DNA of 21,774 nt from Planctomycetales bacterium (GTDB taxonomy: Bacteria; Planctomycetota; Phycisphaerae; SM23-33). Position 1 is the stretch's first letter. Each line of letters begins with the position of its first letter. This document shows, piece after piece, positions 1-7,519 of this stretch. The translations under genes were made by a program, and so were the position numbers. The stretch is taken from the NCBI GenBank assembly GCA_030642005.1, contig DAOWOP010000029.1, positions 1 to 21,774 of the forward strand, read 5' to 3'. The notes under the pieces were generated by a model, which saw nothing but the letters and a program-made list of their open reading frames with translations, was not told the origin of the DNA and made no database searches.

Positions 1-4
1 GATT

Positions 5-66
5 GCTTAACGCTGATTGCTGAATGCTGAATGCTGAAGGCTGAATGCTGATTGCTGAATGCTGAA
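5..66. repeat. Heptad array, unit TGCTGAA
   Basis: The pentamer GCTGA begins at 12, 19, 26, 33, 40, 47, 54 and 61, giving eight units in exact 7-base register, with a degenerate unit (GCTTAAC) before them. The seventh-base variation (TGCTGAA, GGCTGAA, TGCTGAT) suggests an old or point-mutated array. It ends about 17 bases before the rplI start codon, so it lies in the leader of that gene. The same unit appears in reverse complement inside the palindromic element at 20183-20328. Confidence 0.9.
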
Positions 67-83
67 AAAGAAAGGGATGTCGG

Positions 84-617
84 ATGAAACTTCTTTTACG
101 TCAAACCGTGGATAAGTTGGGTCATGTCGGTGATGTCGTGGACGTCAAGCCGGGATATGCGCGGAATTACCTGCTGCCCCAGGGCCTGGCGATGGAACCC
201 ACCGAGGTCAACCTCAAGGCCATTGAGGCGGCAAAACAGGCTTACCTCCAGCAATTGGCCCAGCAGCGGGCCGAACTGGAGACACGCGCCAAGTTGCTGG
301 ACGGCAAAGAGATCACCATCACCGCCAGGGCCAACGAGGAAGGGCATCTCTACGGCTCTGTGGGTCCGGCACAAATTGTCGCGGCGCTCGATGGCGAAGG
401 CTTCAGTATCGAAGCCGAAGACGTTGTGCTCGATGAGCCGATCAGCAGACTCGACAAGTACGAGGTAACTATACGGTTCTCCGAAGATGTTTCAGCCATG
501 ATCGGCGTATGGATCGTTCCGCCCGGAGAATCCGACCAATCGGCCGACGACGAAACTGAATCGGTTTTGGAAAGCGACGGCGAATCTCAACAGCAACCAG
601 ATGCCGAGGAAGATTGA
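84..617 (+). CDS. rplI: 50S ribosomal protein L9
   Basis: This is ribosomal protein bL9, which binds 23S rRNA and bridges outward from the L1 side of the large subunit. The 177-residue product opens with the typical bL9 N-terminal domain (MKLLLRQTVDKLGHVGDVVDVKPGYARNYLLP, split here as MKLLLRQTVDKLGHVGDV and the G-Y-A-R-N-Y-L-L-P motif near residues 24-32). A long connecting helix rich in Ala, Gln and Glu follows at about 40-75, then the C-terminal RNA-binding domain to about 148. The last ~28 residues form an acidic Ser/Asp/Glu/Gln tail, which makes the protein longer than the usual ~148-150 residues. The ATG at 84 has an AAAGGGA ribosome-binding site 6-7 bases upstream. The stop codon overlaps the dnaB start by one base, so the two genes are co-transcribed and probably translationally coupled. 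Other small-subunit genes that often precede rplI are not in the window. Confidence 0.97.
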   Translation: MKLLLRQTVDKLGHVGDVVDVKPGYARNYLLPQGLAMEPTEVNLKAIEAAKQAYLQQLAQQRAELETRAKLLDGKEITITARANEEGHLYGSVGPAQIVAALDGEGFSIEAEDVVLDEPISRLDKYEVTIRFSEDVSAMIGVWIVPPGESDQSADDETESVLESDGESQQQPDAEED

Positions 618-2080
618 TGGCAGCGGCAGGCGCATCCGATAGCGGCGCAACCGCCCCGGAGGCAAAGGCTGTAAAAGCCGAGGCGCCCGGGCGGGAATAC
701 GTTCCGGCCCCAGCCGCCGGGCAAAGCCCAAAACGCGCCGCCGCCGGACAGAAGGTCCTGCCGAACTCCATCGAGGCGGAAATATGCGTCCTCGGCTCAA
801 TGGTGCTGGACCCCGGCACCATAGACGTAGTTGTGCACATAGCGCAGGCGGATGATTTCTTCCGCCCGTCACACCGAATTATCTTCGATGCCCTCTGCCG
901 GATGCACAACGCCGGAAAACCCATCGACCTGATAACGCTCCCGGAGGAGTTGCAGCGAGCCAAATTGTTGGAACAGGTGGGCGGCACGGACTACCTGGCC
1001 GGACTGGCTGAAGGTGTCCCCTCCACCGCCAGCGCTGAATACTACGCCCTGCTGGTTCGTGACAAGGCGCTCCTGCGGAGCCTGATCGCCGCCAACCAGC
1101 AAATTGCCCAGGACGCATACGAAAGTCAGGACGACCCCGCCGAGATACTCGACCAGGCCGAACACAAAATTTTCCAGATCGCCTCCCGGCAGATCGGCGA
1201 CAACGCCAAGAGCCTCGAAAGCCTCCTCCAGCATACCTTTGAGACCCTTTCATCCGCCGACGGTTCGATGGTCACCGGCGTTGCCACCGGGTACTTTAAA
1301 CTGGATGAACTGACCGCGGGGTTCCAGAAAGGCGAGATGATCGTCGTGGCGGGCCGGCCTTCGATGGGCAAAACCGCACTGGCGCTGAACATGGCTGAAT
1401 ACATGGCCGTCGAGGACGGCCGGAAAATCCTGCTGTTCTCGCTGGAGATGTCCAAGGCACAGTTGGCGTTGCGGTTCCTCTGTGCCCGCGCCCGCCAGAA
1501 TGCCGCCCGCCTCCGCAGGGGAAATCCCTCCGCCGAAGACTGGACGGGCCTGCAACTGGCGGCAGGGGACCTGGAGAAAGCGACAATCTTCATAGATGAT
1601 TCAGCCGAACTGAACGTGCTCCGCCTCCGCGCCAAGGCCAGGCGAATGGCCGCCGGCGACGGCCTGGACTGCGTATTCGTCGATTACCTCCAGTTGATGA
1701 CGCCGATAGGCAGGGCCGACTCGCGCCAGCAGCAAATTGCCGAGATGTCCCGAGGTCTCAAGGCCCTGTCCCGCGAACTGAACATTCCCGTCGTCGTGCT
1801 CAGCCAACTCAACCGCGCCGCCGAGGGCAGGGAAGGCCACCGTCCCCGCATGAGCGACCTCCGCGAGAGCGGCGCCATCGAGCAGGACGCCGACGTGGTT
1901 ATCCTGCTGCACCGCGAAGACTACTATCACCGCGACGACCCGGACTACCAGGAAAGCAACAAGACCGAAGTAATAATCGCCAAACAGCGTAACGGACCTA
2001 TCGGCACGGTCCCGCTGACGTTCCTGAAAGAGTGCATCCGGTTCGAGAACTACGCATCAGAAGAAGTGTACGGGTTATAA
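617..2080 (+). CDS. dnaB: Replicative DNA helicase DnaB
   Basis: This is the hexameric 5'-3' helicase that unwinds DNA at the replication fork and recruits primase. From the ATG at 617 it has 487 residues. An Ala/Pro-rich extension of ~48 residues comes first, then the DnaB N-terminal domain (starting L-P-N-S-I-E-A-E, about residues 48-150), a linker, and the RecA-like C-terminal domain. Walker A is GRPSMGKT at about 246-253, Walker B is the D-C-V-F-V-D-Y-L-Q-L-M strand near 351-361, and the conserved AKQRNGPIG stretch near 455-463 fits the arginine-finger region. A TTG at 614 is also in frame, but GAGGA at 606-610 is spaced 6 bases from the ATG and only 3 from the TTG, so ATG 617 is preferred. 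It forms a TGATG overlap with rplI. No intein is present. The Ala-rich N-terminal extension is the only unusual feature. Confidence 0.97.
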   Translation: MAAAGASDSGATAPEAKAVKAEAPGREYVPAPAAGQSPKRAAAGQKVLPNSIEAEICVLGSMVLDPGTIDVVVHIAQADDFFRPSHRIIFDALCRMHNAGKPIDLITLPEELQRAKLLEQVGGTDYLAGLAEGVPSTASAEYYALLVRDKALLRSLIAANQQIAQDAYESQDDPAEILDQAEHKIFQIASRQIGDNAKSLESLLQHTFETLSSADGSMVTGVATGYFKLDELTAGFQKGEMIVVAGRPSMGKTALALNMAEYMAVEDGRKILLFSLEMSKAQLALRFLCARARQNAARLRRGNPSAEDWTGLQLAAGDLEKATIFIDDSAELNVLRLRAKARRMAAGDGLDCVFVDYLQLMTPIGRADSRQQQIAEMSRGLKALSRELNIPVVVLSQLNRAAEGREGHRPRMSDLRESGAIEQDADVVILLHREDYYHRDDPDYQESNKTEVIIAKQRNGPIGTVPLTFLKECIRFENYASEEVYGL

Positions 2081-2130
2081 GCCGATTGCAACAAAGATTG
2101 AAAAGAGAAAGCTGGATTTTGCGATTTTAT

Positions 2131-2279
2131 TGAAAGAAGAAGAAAAAGAAAGATAGCAGGATTTTAGGGATTACAGGATTATGGGGATTGGGTTTCTTCT
2201 GCTTCTTTTAGCAAAATCAAAATCCCTGAAATCCTGTAATCCCTAAAATCCCGCTATCTTTCTTTTTCTTCTTCTTTCA
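2131..2279. repeat. Long inverted repeat, 50-bp arms
   Basis: The left arm (2131-2180) and right arm (2230-2279) are complementary at 49 of 50 positions, separated by 49 bases that partly continue the symmetry. The arms contain a polypurine block (GAAGAAGAAAAAGAAAG) and GGATT words at 2159, 2168, 2176 and 2185, a near 8-9-base rhythm. A transcript would fold into a very stable hairpin, so it may end dnaB transcription, but no U tract follows directly. A third degenerate copy of the right arm lies at 2289-2336. No coding sequence was seen in this 347-bp gap. Confidence 0.93.
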
Positions 2280-2288
2280 GTAAAAATT

Positions 2289-2336
2289 AGAATCCCTATA
2301 ATTAATCCCCGTAATTCCGCTATTTTCTTTCGACTT
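2289..2336. repeat. Degenerate extra copy of the hairpin arm
   Basis: The stretch reading AATCCCTATAATTAATCCCC, then GTAATTCCGCTATTTTCTTTC, follows the word order of the right arm of the neighbouring inverted repeat (AATCC..GTAATCCC..CCGCTAT..TTTCTTT) with substitutions and small indels. It looks like a decayed tandem copy lying just upstream of the bamA promoter. Confidence 0.6.
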
Positions 2337-2362
2337 CCAGCACATCACCCAACCAAAAACCT

Positions 2363-2390
2363 TTGACATCACCTTTGCCGAAGGTATCAT
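2363..2390 (+). promoter_or_regulatory. Sigma70-like promoter for bamA
   Basis: A perfect -35 hexamer TTGACA (2363-2368) is followed after 16 bases by TATCAT (2385-2390), which matches five of six bases of the -10 consensus. Transcription would start near 2397 and give a leader of about 30 bases before the GTG start of bamA at 2428. It is the best promoter match in the window and suggests that bamA is transcribed separately from dnaB. Confidence 0.7.
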
Positions 2391-2427
2391 TTCACTCAAT
2401 TAAAGAAAGCCCAGCGGGAGAACATAA

Positions 2428-4722
2428 GTGAATCATATCTGTCAAACGGCGGTTGCAGCGGCGGTGCTCGCGGGCCTGACCTTGACGATGGCGGCTTCCG
2501 CCCAGACAAAAGAGAAGTCCCTGCCTGATACGGTCATCGAGGTGCGCGTCGAGGGCAATAAGGTCCTGAGCGAATCAGCCGTCCTCGCCGACGTCAAGAC
2601 CCGCCCGGGCCAGCCCTACAGTGAGAGAGTAGTCCGCGACGACGAACAGCGATTGCTGAAAACGCGACGCTACAATAACGTCATAGCCACAAAGACGCAG
2701 ACCGATAAAGGCGTCATCGTTACATTCACCGTCGCCGAACGGCCGCTCGTCGAGGTGGTAATCTTTGAAGGTAATAAGGCCTTCAAGGATGCCACCCTTT
2801 CGGCGATGCTGACCTTCGGTGGCGGCGACCCGATCGACCGCTTCCGGATAGAAAGCGGCAGCCGGGCGATACAAAGCAAATACCGCGCCGACGGGTACCA
2901 CTTCGTCGAGATCAAACTCAACGAGCCCGCGTTACGCGACGCCGGAAAGGTGGTCTATGAAATCGTCGAAGGCCCAAAGGTCTCCATCCGGAAAATTCGC
3001 TTCGAGGGCAATTCAGCCTTCGGATCGCGGAAACTGAAAGGCTTAATATCAAGCAAGGCAAAACTCTGGCCTTTCCTGCCGGGGACACTCGATACCGAAA
3101 CCGCCGATCAAGACGTCGCAGGGCTGCGGAATTTCTACCGGTCTGAAGGCTTCCTCGACGCACAGGTCGATTGCCGGCGGGAGTTCTCCGCCGACAAGAA
3201 AAAAGTCGTGCTGGTATTCGTCGTTGACGAAGGGCCTCATTATTGCATCCGTAAGACCATTTTCCACGGCAACAAGGTCTTCGCCGACGATGAGATCCGC
3301 AGGGGTCTCAAACTCCTCGCCGGGGCGTACTACAATGGCCTGTCGGTCAGCCGGGACCTGGCGGGCATCCGCAACTCCTACGGCGAGATCGGCTACATCG
3401 AGACCAACGTCGCGGTCAAAACACAATACACCGATAAGCCCGGCTTGGTGGATCTGGTCTATACCATTGATGAGGGCAGCCAGTTTCGCGTCGGGCAGAT
3501 CGACGTTCGCGGCAACGACGTAACGAAGATGAACGTCATCCGCCGGCACTTGAGGTTGGATCCTGGGCAGTTGTATAACGCCGTCGCCGCCGATGAGTCC
3601 CGCAAGCGGCTGATGGAAACGGGCCTGTTCGAGAAAGTTACCGTTACCGCTTACGGGGACGCTCCCGGCGTCCGAAATGCGGTAGCCGGGGTAACAGAGG
3701 CCAAGACCGCCCGGTTCCTCATCGGCGCAGGTATCTCCAGCAACGCCGGGCTTCTGGGAAATATCTCCTTCACGGAGCGTAACTTTGACCTGTTCGGGCG
3801 ACCTGATCGGAACGGTAAGCGGTCTTTCAAAGGCGGCGGACAAACGCTCAGTATCAGCGCCGAACCGGGAACGGAATTCATGCGGTTCCACATCGACTGG
3901 CGTGAACCGTATCTCTTCGATAAACCTTATTCGCTGGGAACCCGCGCGTTCGTATTCACATCAGGGCGTGAATGCTACGACGAAACGCGCTACGGCGGAG
4001 TTGTCAGTTTCGGACATCGCTTCAAAAACCGTTGGTACGGCGAGGTTTCCAGCCGAATCGAGGGCGTGCGGGTTGACGAACTCGACGACAATGCGCCCAG
4101 GGACGTCAGGGACGTGGAAGGAACCACATTTCTGACCAGCGCAAAGGGTACGCTCGTCCGCGACAGGACCGACAGCCGGTGGCTGCCGTCGAAAGGCGAT
4201 CGCTTCAGGGTCAGTTACGAGCAGGTCATGGGCGATTTCACCTTCGGCAAGGCCGATGCCGATTACCGCATCTACCACACCGTCTATACCGATGCGCTTG
4301 AGCGAAAGCACATTCTGGCCGTTCGCGCTTCGGCCGGGGCTATCTTCGGAGATGCGCCCGTCTTCGAACGACTCTACGGCGGCGGATTAGGCTCGGTACG
4401 CGGGTTCGACTTCCGCGGGATAAGCCCGAGACAGGGACCTGACGATGATCCCGTCGGCGGCGACTTCAAAGTGTTCCTCGGCGGGGAATACTCCTTCCCG
4501 ATAATCGCGAGGAGCCTTCGCGGCGTCGTTTTCCTCGACAGCGGTACGGTGGAAAAAGATATCGAAATCAAGGACTACCGCGTCTCCGCCGGCGTCGGTT
4601 TGCGACTGCAACTATCATTCTTCGGACCGGTGCCGATGAGCCTCGACTTCGGCTTCCCGATTAACAAGACCGACGAAGACGATACGCAACTGATCAGTTT
4701 CAGCATCGGCTGGGTGTTTTAG
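2428..4722 (+). CDS. bamA: Outer membrane protein assembly factor BamA
   Basis: BamA is the outer-membrane insertase that folds beta-barrel proteins. The 764-residue protein starts with a GTG preceded by GGGAG at 7 bases spacing. It has a Sec signal peptide (hydrophobic run AVAAAVLAGLTLTMAASAQ, cleavage after AQ near residue 26). Five POTRA-like repeats follow at about residues 30-103, 104-190, 191-276, 277-360 and 361-430; each begins with a beta strand and an E-G-N or R-G-N turn. The C-terminal barrel begins near L-I-G-A-G-I-S-S-N and contains the conserved V-R-G-F motif of loop 6 (S-V-R-G-F-D-F-R-G). The protein ends in Phe (S-I-G-W-V-F), as expected of a barrel recognition signal. Skp follows directly, the classical bamA-skp order. 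It has its own likely promoter. Length is close to the usual 760-810. Confidence 0.95.
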   Translation: MNHICQTAVAAAVLAGLTLTMAASAQTKEKSLPDTVIEVRVEGNKVLSESAVLADVKTRPGQPYSERVVRDDEQRLLKTRRYNNVIATKTQTDKGVIVTFTVAERPLVEVVIFEGNKAFKDATLSAMLTFGGGDPIDRFRIESGSRAIQSKYRADGYHFVEIKLNEPALRDAGKVVYEIVEGPKVSIRKIRFEGNSAFGSRKLKGLISSKAKLWPFLPGTLDTETADQDVAGLRNFYRSEGFLDAQVDCRREFSADKKKVVLVFVVDEGPHYCIRKTIFHGNKVFADDEIRRGLKLLAGAYYNGLSVSRDLAGIRNSYGEIGYIETNVAVKTQYTDKPGLVDLVYTIDEGSQFRVGQIDVRGNDVTKMNVIRRHLRLDPGQLYNAVAADESRKRLMETGLFEKVTVTAYGDAPGVRNAVAGVTEAKTARFLIGAGISSNAGLLGNISFTERNFDLFGRPDRNGKRSFKGGGQTLSISAEPGTEFMRFHIDWREPYLFDKPYSLGTRAFVFTSGRECYDETRYGGVVSFGHRFKNRWYGEVSSRIEGVRVDELDDNAPRDVRDVEGTTFLTSAKGTLVRDRTDSRWLPSKGDRFRVSYEQVMGDFTFGKADADYRIYHTVYTDALERKHILAVRASAGAIFGDAPVFERLYGGGLGSVRGFDFRGISPRQGPDDDPVGGDFKVFLGGEYSFPIIARSLRGVVFLDSGTVEKDIEIKDYRVSAGVGLRLQLSFFGPVPMSLDFGFPINKTDEDDTQLISFSIGWVF

Positions 4723-4758
4723 AAGTTCGTCAACCCTGAACTTGTGAGTATTTTAATG

Positions 4759-4841
4759 CGACGCAGAGACACAGAGATTCAGAGAATCGAAAAAGATCAA
4801 TTTGTTTTTTTATATCTCTGCACCTCTGCGTCTCTGTGTCG
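4759..4841. repeat. CGCAGAGA octad inverted repeat
   Basis: The arms 4759-4785 and 4815-4841 are complementary at 23 of 27 positions around a 29-base AT-rich loop. Each arm is itself periodic: CAGAG begins at 4764, 4772 and 4780, and CTCTG at 4816, 4824 and 4832, an exact 8-base spacing. The element lies between the bamA stop and the Skp gene and could form a hairpin in a read-through transcript. Confidence 0.85.
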
Positions 4842-4904
4842 TGCAATCCTGCTGATAAATTCAAAGTTGACGAAATACCAGATTTGACGAAGGAGAAACA
4901 TGAT

Positions 4905-5519
4905 ATGAAATTTTCCAGGATGCTTTTGATTGTGGCGGTTCTTTTGTCGGCCGTTGTCGTGTTTTTTAATCGCAGTTCCGCCCAGGATGCACCGGCGGGT
5001 GCGGCGACGGGTGCGACGCGAGTAGCCGTCTGCGACATTGCAGCCGTGTTCAATAACTACCAGAAGGCCAAAGACCTTAACGCGAAGTTCACCCAGAAGC
5101 GCAATGACATCGCCGCCGAAGATGAAAAACGCCACTTGGAAATCCAGCGACTCGAAAAGATACTGAAGGACGTCGAACCTGACTCAAAGATTTACGACCA
5201 GACAGCGGCGCAATTGCAGGAACTGGTCTTGAAGCGGTCGGTATGGCGGAAAATCCAGGAGACCACGGCAATGCGCTGGCACCGCCGACTTACCGAGGAG
5301 ATGTATCGTGAAGTCCTTGTTGCCGTCGAAACCGTCGCGAAACAGCGGGGCTGCGACCTGGTAATACACCGTGAGGACATCCCCATTGCCAGTCAGACCA
5401 CTACGGAATTGCTCAACAAGATCGCCCAGCGCAAGTGCCTGTATCACAATCCCGCCATCGACCTGACCGACGCGGTGCTTAAGTGGATCAATCGCAAATA
5501 CGCCGACCAACCCAAATAG
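4905..5519 (+). CDS. Periplasmic chaperone, Skp/OmpH family
   Basis: Skp/OmpH proteins hold unfolded outer-membrane proteins in the periplasm and pass them to BamA. From ATG 4905 (AGGAG at 4891-4895, 9 bases away) the product has 204 residues. It begins with a signal peptide (M-K-F-S-R then a hydrophobic run, cleavage after SSAQ near residue 27). A strand R-V-A-V-C-D-I-A-A-V-F-N typical of the family follows, then a long charged helical region (about residues 50-130) matching the coiled-coil tentacle. A C-terminal portion with V-A-K-Q-R-G-C-D-L-V-I resembles the returning strand of Skp. The reading frame stays open upstream to 4836, but that segment has no ribosome-binding site, runs into the repeat and would bury the signal peptide. 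Sequence similarity to E. coli Skp is low in this family; the call rests on architecture and on its position after bamA. Confidence 0.85.
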   Translation: MKFSRMLLIVAVLLSAVVVFFNRSSAQDAPAGAATGATRVAVCDIAAVFNNYQKAKDLNAKFTQKRNDIAAEDEKRHLEIQRLEKILKDVEPDSKIYDQTAAQLQELVLKRSVWRKIQETTAMRWHRRLTEEMYREVLVAVETVAKQRGCDLVIHREDIPIASQTTTELLNKIAQRKCLYHNPAIDLTDAVLKWINRKYADQPK

Positions 5520-5555
5520 CAATCGCCCGAACCTGCGATAAAGTCCGTCAACGGG

Positions 5556-5597
5556 AGCAACAGCCCACAGACAGTGAGTCTGTGGGCTGTTGCTTTT
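5556..5597 (+). terminator. Intrinsic terminator after the Skp gene
   Basis: A perfect 17-bp stem (5556-5572 with 5578-5594, core CAACAGCCCACAGAC) closes a 5-base loop AGTGA and runs into TTTT at 5594-5597. It lies 37 bases after the Skp stop codon, so the bamA-skp transcript probably ends here. The U tract is short. Confidence 0.85.
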
Positions 5598-5639
5598 GTC
5601 CCAACCGTATAATTTCGTGTATTCGACCGGGCCTGAAGA

Positions 5640-5648
5640 TGCTATACT
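5640..5648 (+). promoter_or_regulatory. Candidate extended -10 promoter for the PIN-TRAM gene
   Basis: TGC-TATACT is an extended -10 box with five of six consensus bases, downstream of the Skp terminator. A weak TTCGAC at 5622-5627 could be a -35 but the spacing is only 15 bases. A perfect TATAAT also occurs at 5608-5613 without a convincing -35. The expected leader carries the small palindrome TGATA-CT-TATCA at 5675-5686. This is prediction from motif matches only. Confidence 0.4.
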
Positions 5649-5707
5649 CAAAAGACGCCTGCAACGGGAATTATTGATACTTATCATAAAAAGAAAGGGT
5701 TTTGATA

Positions 5708-6769
5708 ATGGTGCTTCATGTCATCCGCGCGGTTTTCGTCCTTGTCGTTCTTGGTATTGCCATCAGTTACGCACTGACTCCCGAAGTGCGAGGCACGCCG
5801 GACGCCGGCGAGGAAGCAATGTTTCTGAGGATGGCGCTGGTGATGATCGTTCCTGTGATCCTGGCCGTTACGCTGATACTGACGGACATGGCCTTCCGAC
5901 GAAAGAGCCTCAGCAGTATCAGCGGGCTGTTCTTCGGCGTCGTAGCCGGCGTGTTCCTTGCGTATGTCCTGGGGATGATAGTTGACCTTGCAGCGTCGGT
6001 TTTCGTAGCCGACTACGAGGAAGTCGGACTGGTGATTATGACCAAACTGCTCGTGGGAGCCTGTGCAATCTACCTGTGCGTCTCGTTCGTGATGCAGACG
6101 AAGGACGATTTCAGGTTTATTATTCCATACGTGGAGTTTTCCAGGCAGAGCAAGGGTTCACATTCGCTGGTGCTGGACACGTCGGCCATCATCGATGGCC
6201 GTATAGCCGATGTCGCCGAGACGCGAATCCTGGAGGGAACTCTGATTGTCCCCCGTTTCGTCGTGGAGGAGACCCAGAACATCGCCGATTCCGCGGACAA
6301 GCTCAGGCGCAGCCGAGGCCGGCGGGGGCTGGATATGCTTAACCGTCTCCGGAACAACGACGAGATCGACATCCGCCTGGCCGATGCGAGTATTCCAGCC
6401 GTCGAGGAGGCAACCGAAGTGGACCATAAACTGGTCGCTTTGGCCAAGCACCTCGACGCCCGCATCGTTACGAGCGATTACAACCTCAACAAGGTCGCCC
6501 AACTTCGCGGCGTGGAGGTAATCAACATAAACGACCTCGCCAACGCGCTCAAACCCGTCGTCCTGCCGGGAGAGACCGTAACGGTCAAGATCATCAAGCC
6601 GGGCGAAGAGGCCGGACAGGGCGTCGGGTACCTCGAAGACGGAACCATGGTCGTCGTCGAGCAGGCCCGAAGCCGCATCGGCGAGGATCTGACGGTCGTG
6701 GTTACATCGGCCCTTCAAACCTCAGCCGGCAGGATGATCTTCGGCAAAACCGGTAACTCCGCCACCTGA
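5708..6769 (+). CDS. Membrane PIN-TRAM domain protein, YacL family
   Basis: The 353-residue protein has four hydrophobic segments in its first ~130 residues (about 3-22, 40-60, 72-98 and 107-129), then a PIN nuclease-like domain and a C-terminal TRAM domain (about 285-345), the order seen in Bacillus YacL and relatives. PIN acidic residues are visible: D157 in L-V-L-D-T-S-A-I-I-D-G-R, E187/188 in F-V-V-E-E, D239 in V-D-H-K-L-V and D257 in T-S-D-Y-N-L. The full acidic set suggests an intact metal-dependent RNase fold; the TRAM domain is an RNA-binding fold in other proteins. ATG 5708 has AAAGGG 8 bases upstream; an in-frame TTG at 5702 is too close to that site. It stands alone between a terminator and a hairpin. 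The physiological substrate is not known to me. Confidence 0.9.
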   Translation: MVLHVIRAVFVLVVLGIAISYALTPEVRGTPDAGEEAMFLRMALVMIVPVILAVTLILTDMAFRRKSLSSISGLFFGVVAGVFLAYVLGMIVDLAASVFVADYEEVGLVIMTKLLVGACAIYLCVSFVMQTKDDFRFIIPYVEFSRQSKGSHSLVLDTSAIIDGRIADVAETRILEGTLIVPRFVVEETQNIADSADKLRRSRGRRGLDMLNRLRNNDEIDIRLADASIPAVEEATEVDHKLVALAKHLDARIVTSDYNLNKVAQLRGVEVININDLANALKPVVLPGETVTVKIIKPGEEAGQGVGYLEDGTMVVVEQARSRIGEDLTVVVTSALQTSAGRMIFGKTGNSAT

Positions 6770-6775
6770 TTGCGG

Positions 6776-6824
6776 ACTCTGCTCTGCGAAGCGTAGCGAA
6801 ACGCTACTCTTCGCAGAGCAGAGT
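6776..6824. terminator. Strong hairpin between convergent yacL-like gene and acpS
   Basis: A 16-bp perfect stem (6776-6791 with 6809-6824, ACTCTGCTCTGCGAAG) continues after one mismatch into a 6-bp stem GTAGCG/CGCTAC with an AAA loop. It starts 7 bases after the PIN-TRAM stop codon. There is no T run directly after it (TTTT only at about 6840), so it may block transcripts as a hairpin or be a REP-like repeat. It contains the GCGAAGCGTAGCG core seen in the elements near 8340 and 16660-16740. Confidence 0.6.
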
Positions 6825-6861
6825 TGCGGATTGCGGATTCTTTTCCTGGTCCCTGTCTTCC

Positions 6862-6912
6862 GGTCAATCGGTTGACTGGTTGATTGGTAAATCGGTGAAT
6901 CGGTAAATCGGT
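6862..6912. repeat. Octad array, unit GGTNNATC
   Basis: The word GGT begins at 6862, 6870, 6878, 6886, 6894, 6902 and 6910, an exact 8-base period, in units such as GGTAAATC and GGTTGATT. It lies in the convergent gap between the PIN-TRAM gene and acpS. Confidence 0.9.
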
Positions 6913-6931
6913 TCTCCTCTTTCCGTTTTTT

Positions 6932-6962
6932 CCCAAGTCCCTAAACCCAAGTCCCTAGTCCC
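6932..6962. repeat. Heptad array, unit CCCAAGT/CCCTAGT
   Basis: CCC begins at 6932, 6939, 6946, 6953 and 6960 in exact 7-base register. Read on the minus strand it is GGGACTAGGGACTTGGG followed by AAAAAAC, the same arrangement as the GGGACCA arrays at 19105-19135, 20410-20433 and 21622-21652. Confidence 0.9.
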
Positions 6963-6982
6963 TGTCTTCCTGTCTTCCGGTC

Positions 6983-7372
6983 TCACGGTTCTTTTTCCGA
7001 CGCGACAGCCGAGGCGATCGCGTGCGTTGTGATGTGGCTTATCGAGATGATGATCTCGGTGAGGTTTTTTTCATCGGCTATTTCGCGGCATCGTCCGGCG
7101 AGTGTAACTTTAGGCTGGCCTGACGGTTCGTTGACGATCTCGATGTCGAGCCAGTTGACTCCCCTCCGCAGGCCTGTTCCCAGCACTTTCATAACGGCCT
7201 CTTTTGCGGCGAACCGTCCGGCGAGGTGTTCGATCCGTCGCTTCCGTCCCTGGCAGTATTCCAGTTCCACCGGTGTGAAGACGCGATTCAGAAACCTGTT
7301 GCCGTAGCGGTCTATCATCTCGCCGAGGCGGTTGCAATCGACCATGTCGATACCGTGGGCTGCGATTGTCAT
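6983..7372 (-). CDS. acpS: Holo-[acyl-carrier-protein] synthase
   Basis: AcpS transfers the 4'-phosphopantetheine group of coenzyme A to a serine of acyl carrier protein, activating it for fatty-acid synthesis in the cytoplasm. The 129-residue product has the expected length and both signature regions: G-I-D-M-V at residues 7-11, with the metal-binding Asp at 9, and G-R-F-A-A-K-E-A at 52-59, with the metal-binding Glu at 58. The later basic G-L-R-R-G-V segment and I-S-I-S-H-I near the C terminus also fit. The ribosome-binding site is weak (CTGGG just before the ATG at 7372). It is transcribed divergently from the histidine kinase gene and converges on the PIN-TRAM gene. No fatty-acid or pdxJ genes are adjacent, so it appears monocistronic here. 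Confidence 0.95.
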   Translation of the reverse strand: MTIAAHGIDMVDCNRLGEMIDRYGNRFLNRVFTPVELEYCQGRKRRIEHLAGRFAAKEAVMKVLGTGLRRGVNWLDIEIVNEPSGQPKVTLAGRCREIADEKNLTEIIISISHITTHAIASAVASEKEP

Positions 7373-7519
7373 AACCCAGATGGTAATAGCAGCCTAAAGC
7401 AGTATCAAGTTTTCCGGCCTGGGCGTCCGATAAGGTATGGGGTGTGGGGCGGTGCGAGTTTTACGCCGACAGATCATTTCGCCGGTGGTGCGGCGGCAGT
7501 CAGTGAAAGGACCGAAGCA

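Noticed and set aside
5..66. CRISPR array
   Set aside because: The 7-base units have no spacers and no cas genes are near; the same applies to the other periodic arrays.
614..616. TTG start for dnaB
   Set aside because: Only 3 bases from GAGGA, while ATG 617 has a normal 6-base spacing and a TGATG overlap.
3049..3891. 280-residue open frame antisense to bamA
   Set aside because: Shadow of a well-supported bamA; no domain or ribosome-binding site.
4836..4904. Upstream extension of the Skp-like protein
   Set aside because: It starts inside the CGCAGAGA repeat, lacks a ribosome-binding site and would place 23 residues before a normal signal peptide.
7380..7408. Minus-strand promoter TTGATA-17-TACCAT for acpS
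   Set aside because: The predicted start point would lie almost on the ATG and the -10 matches only four of six bases; too weak to list as a feature.
7226..7519. Upstream in-frame extension of the histidine kinase (98 residues)
   Set aside because: Half of it is the antisense of acpS, the residues resemble no sensor domain, and GTG 7520 has a clear ribosome-binding site.
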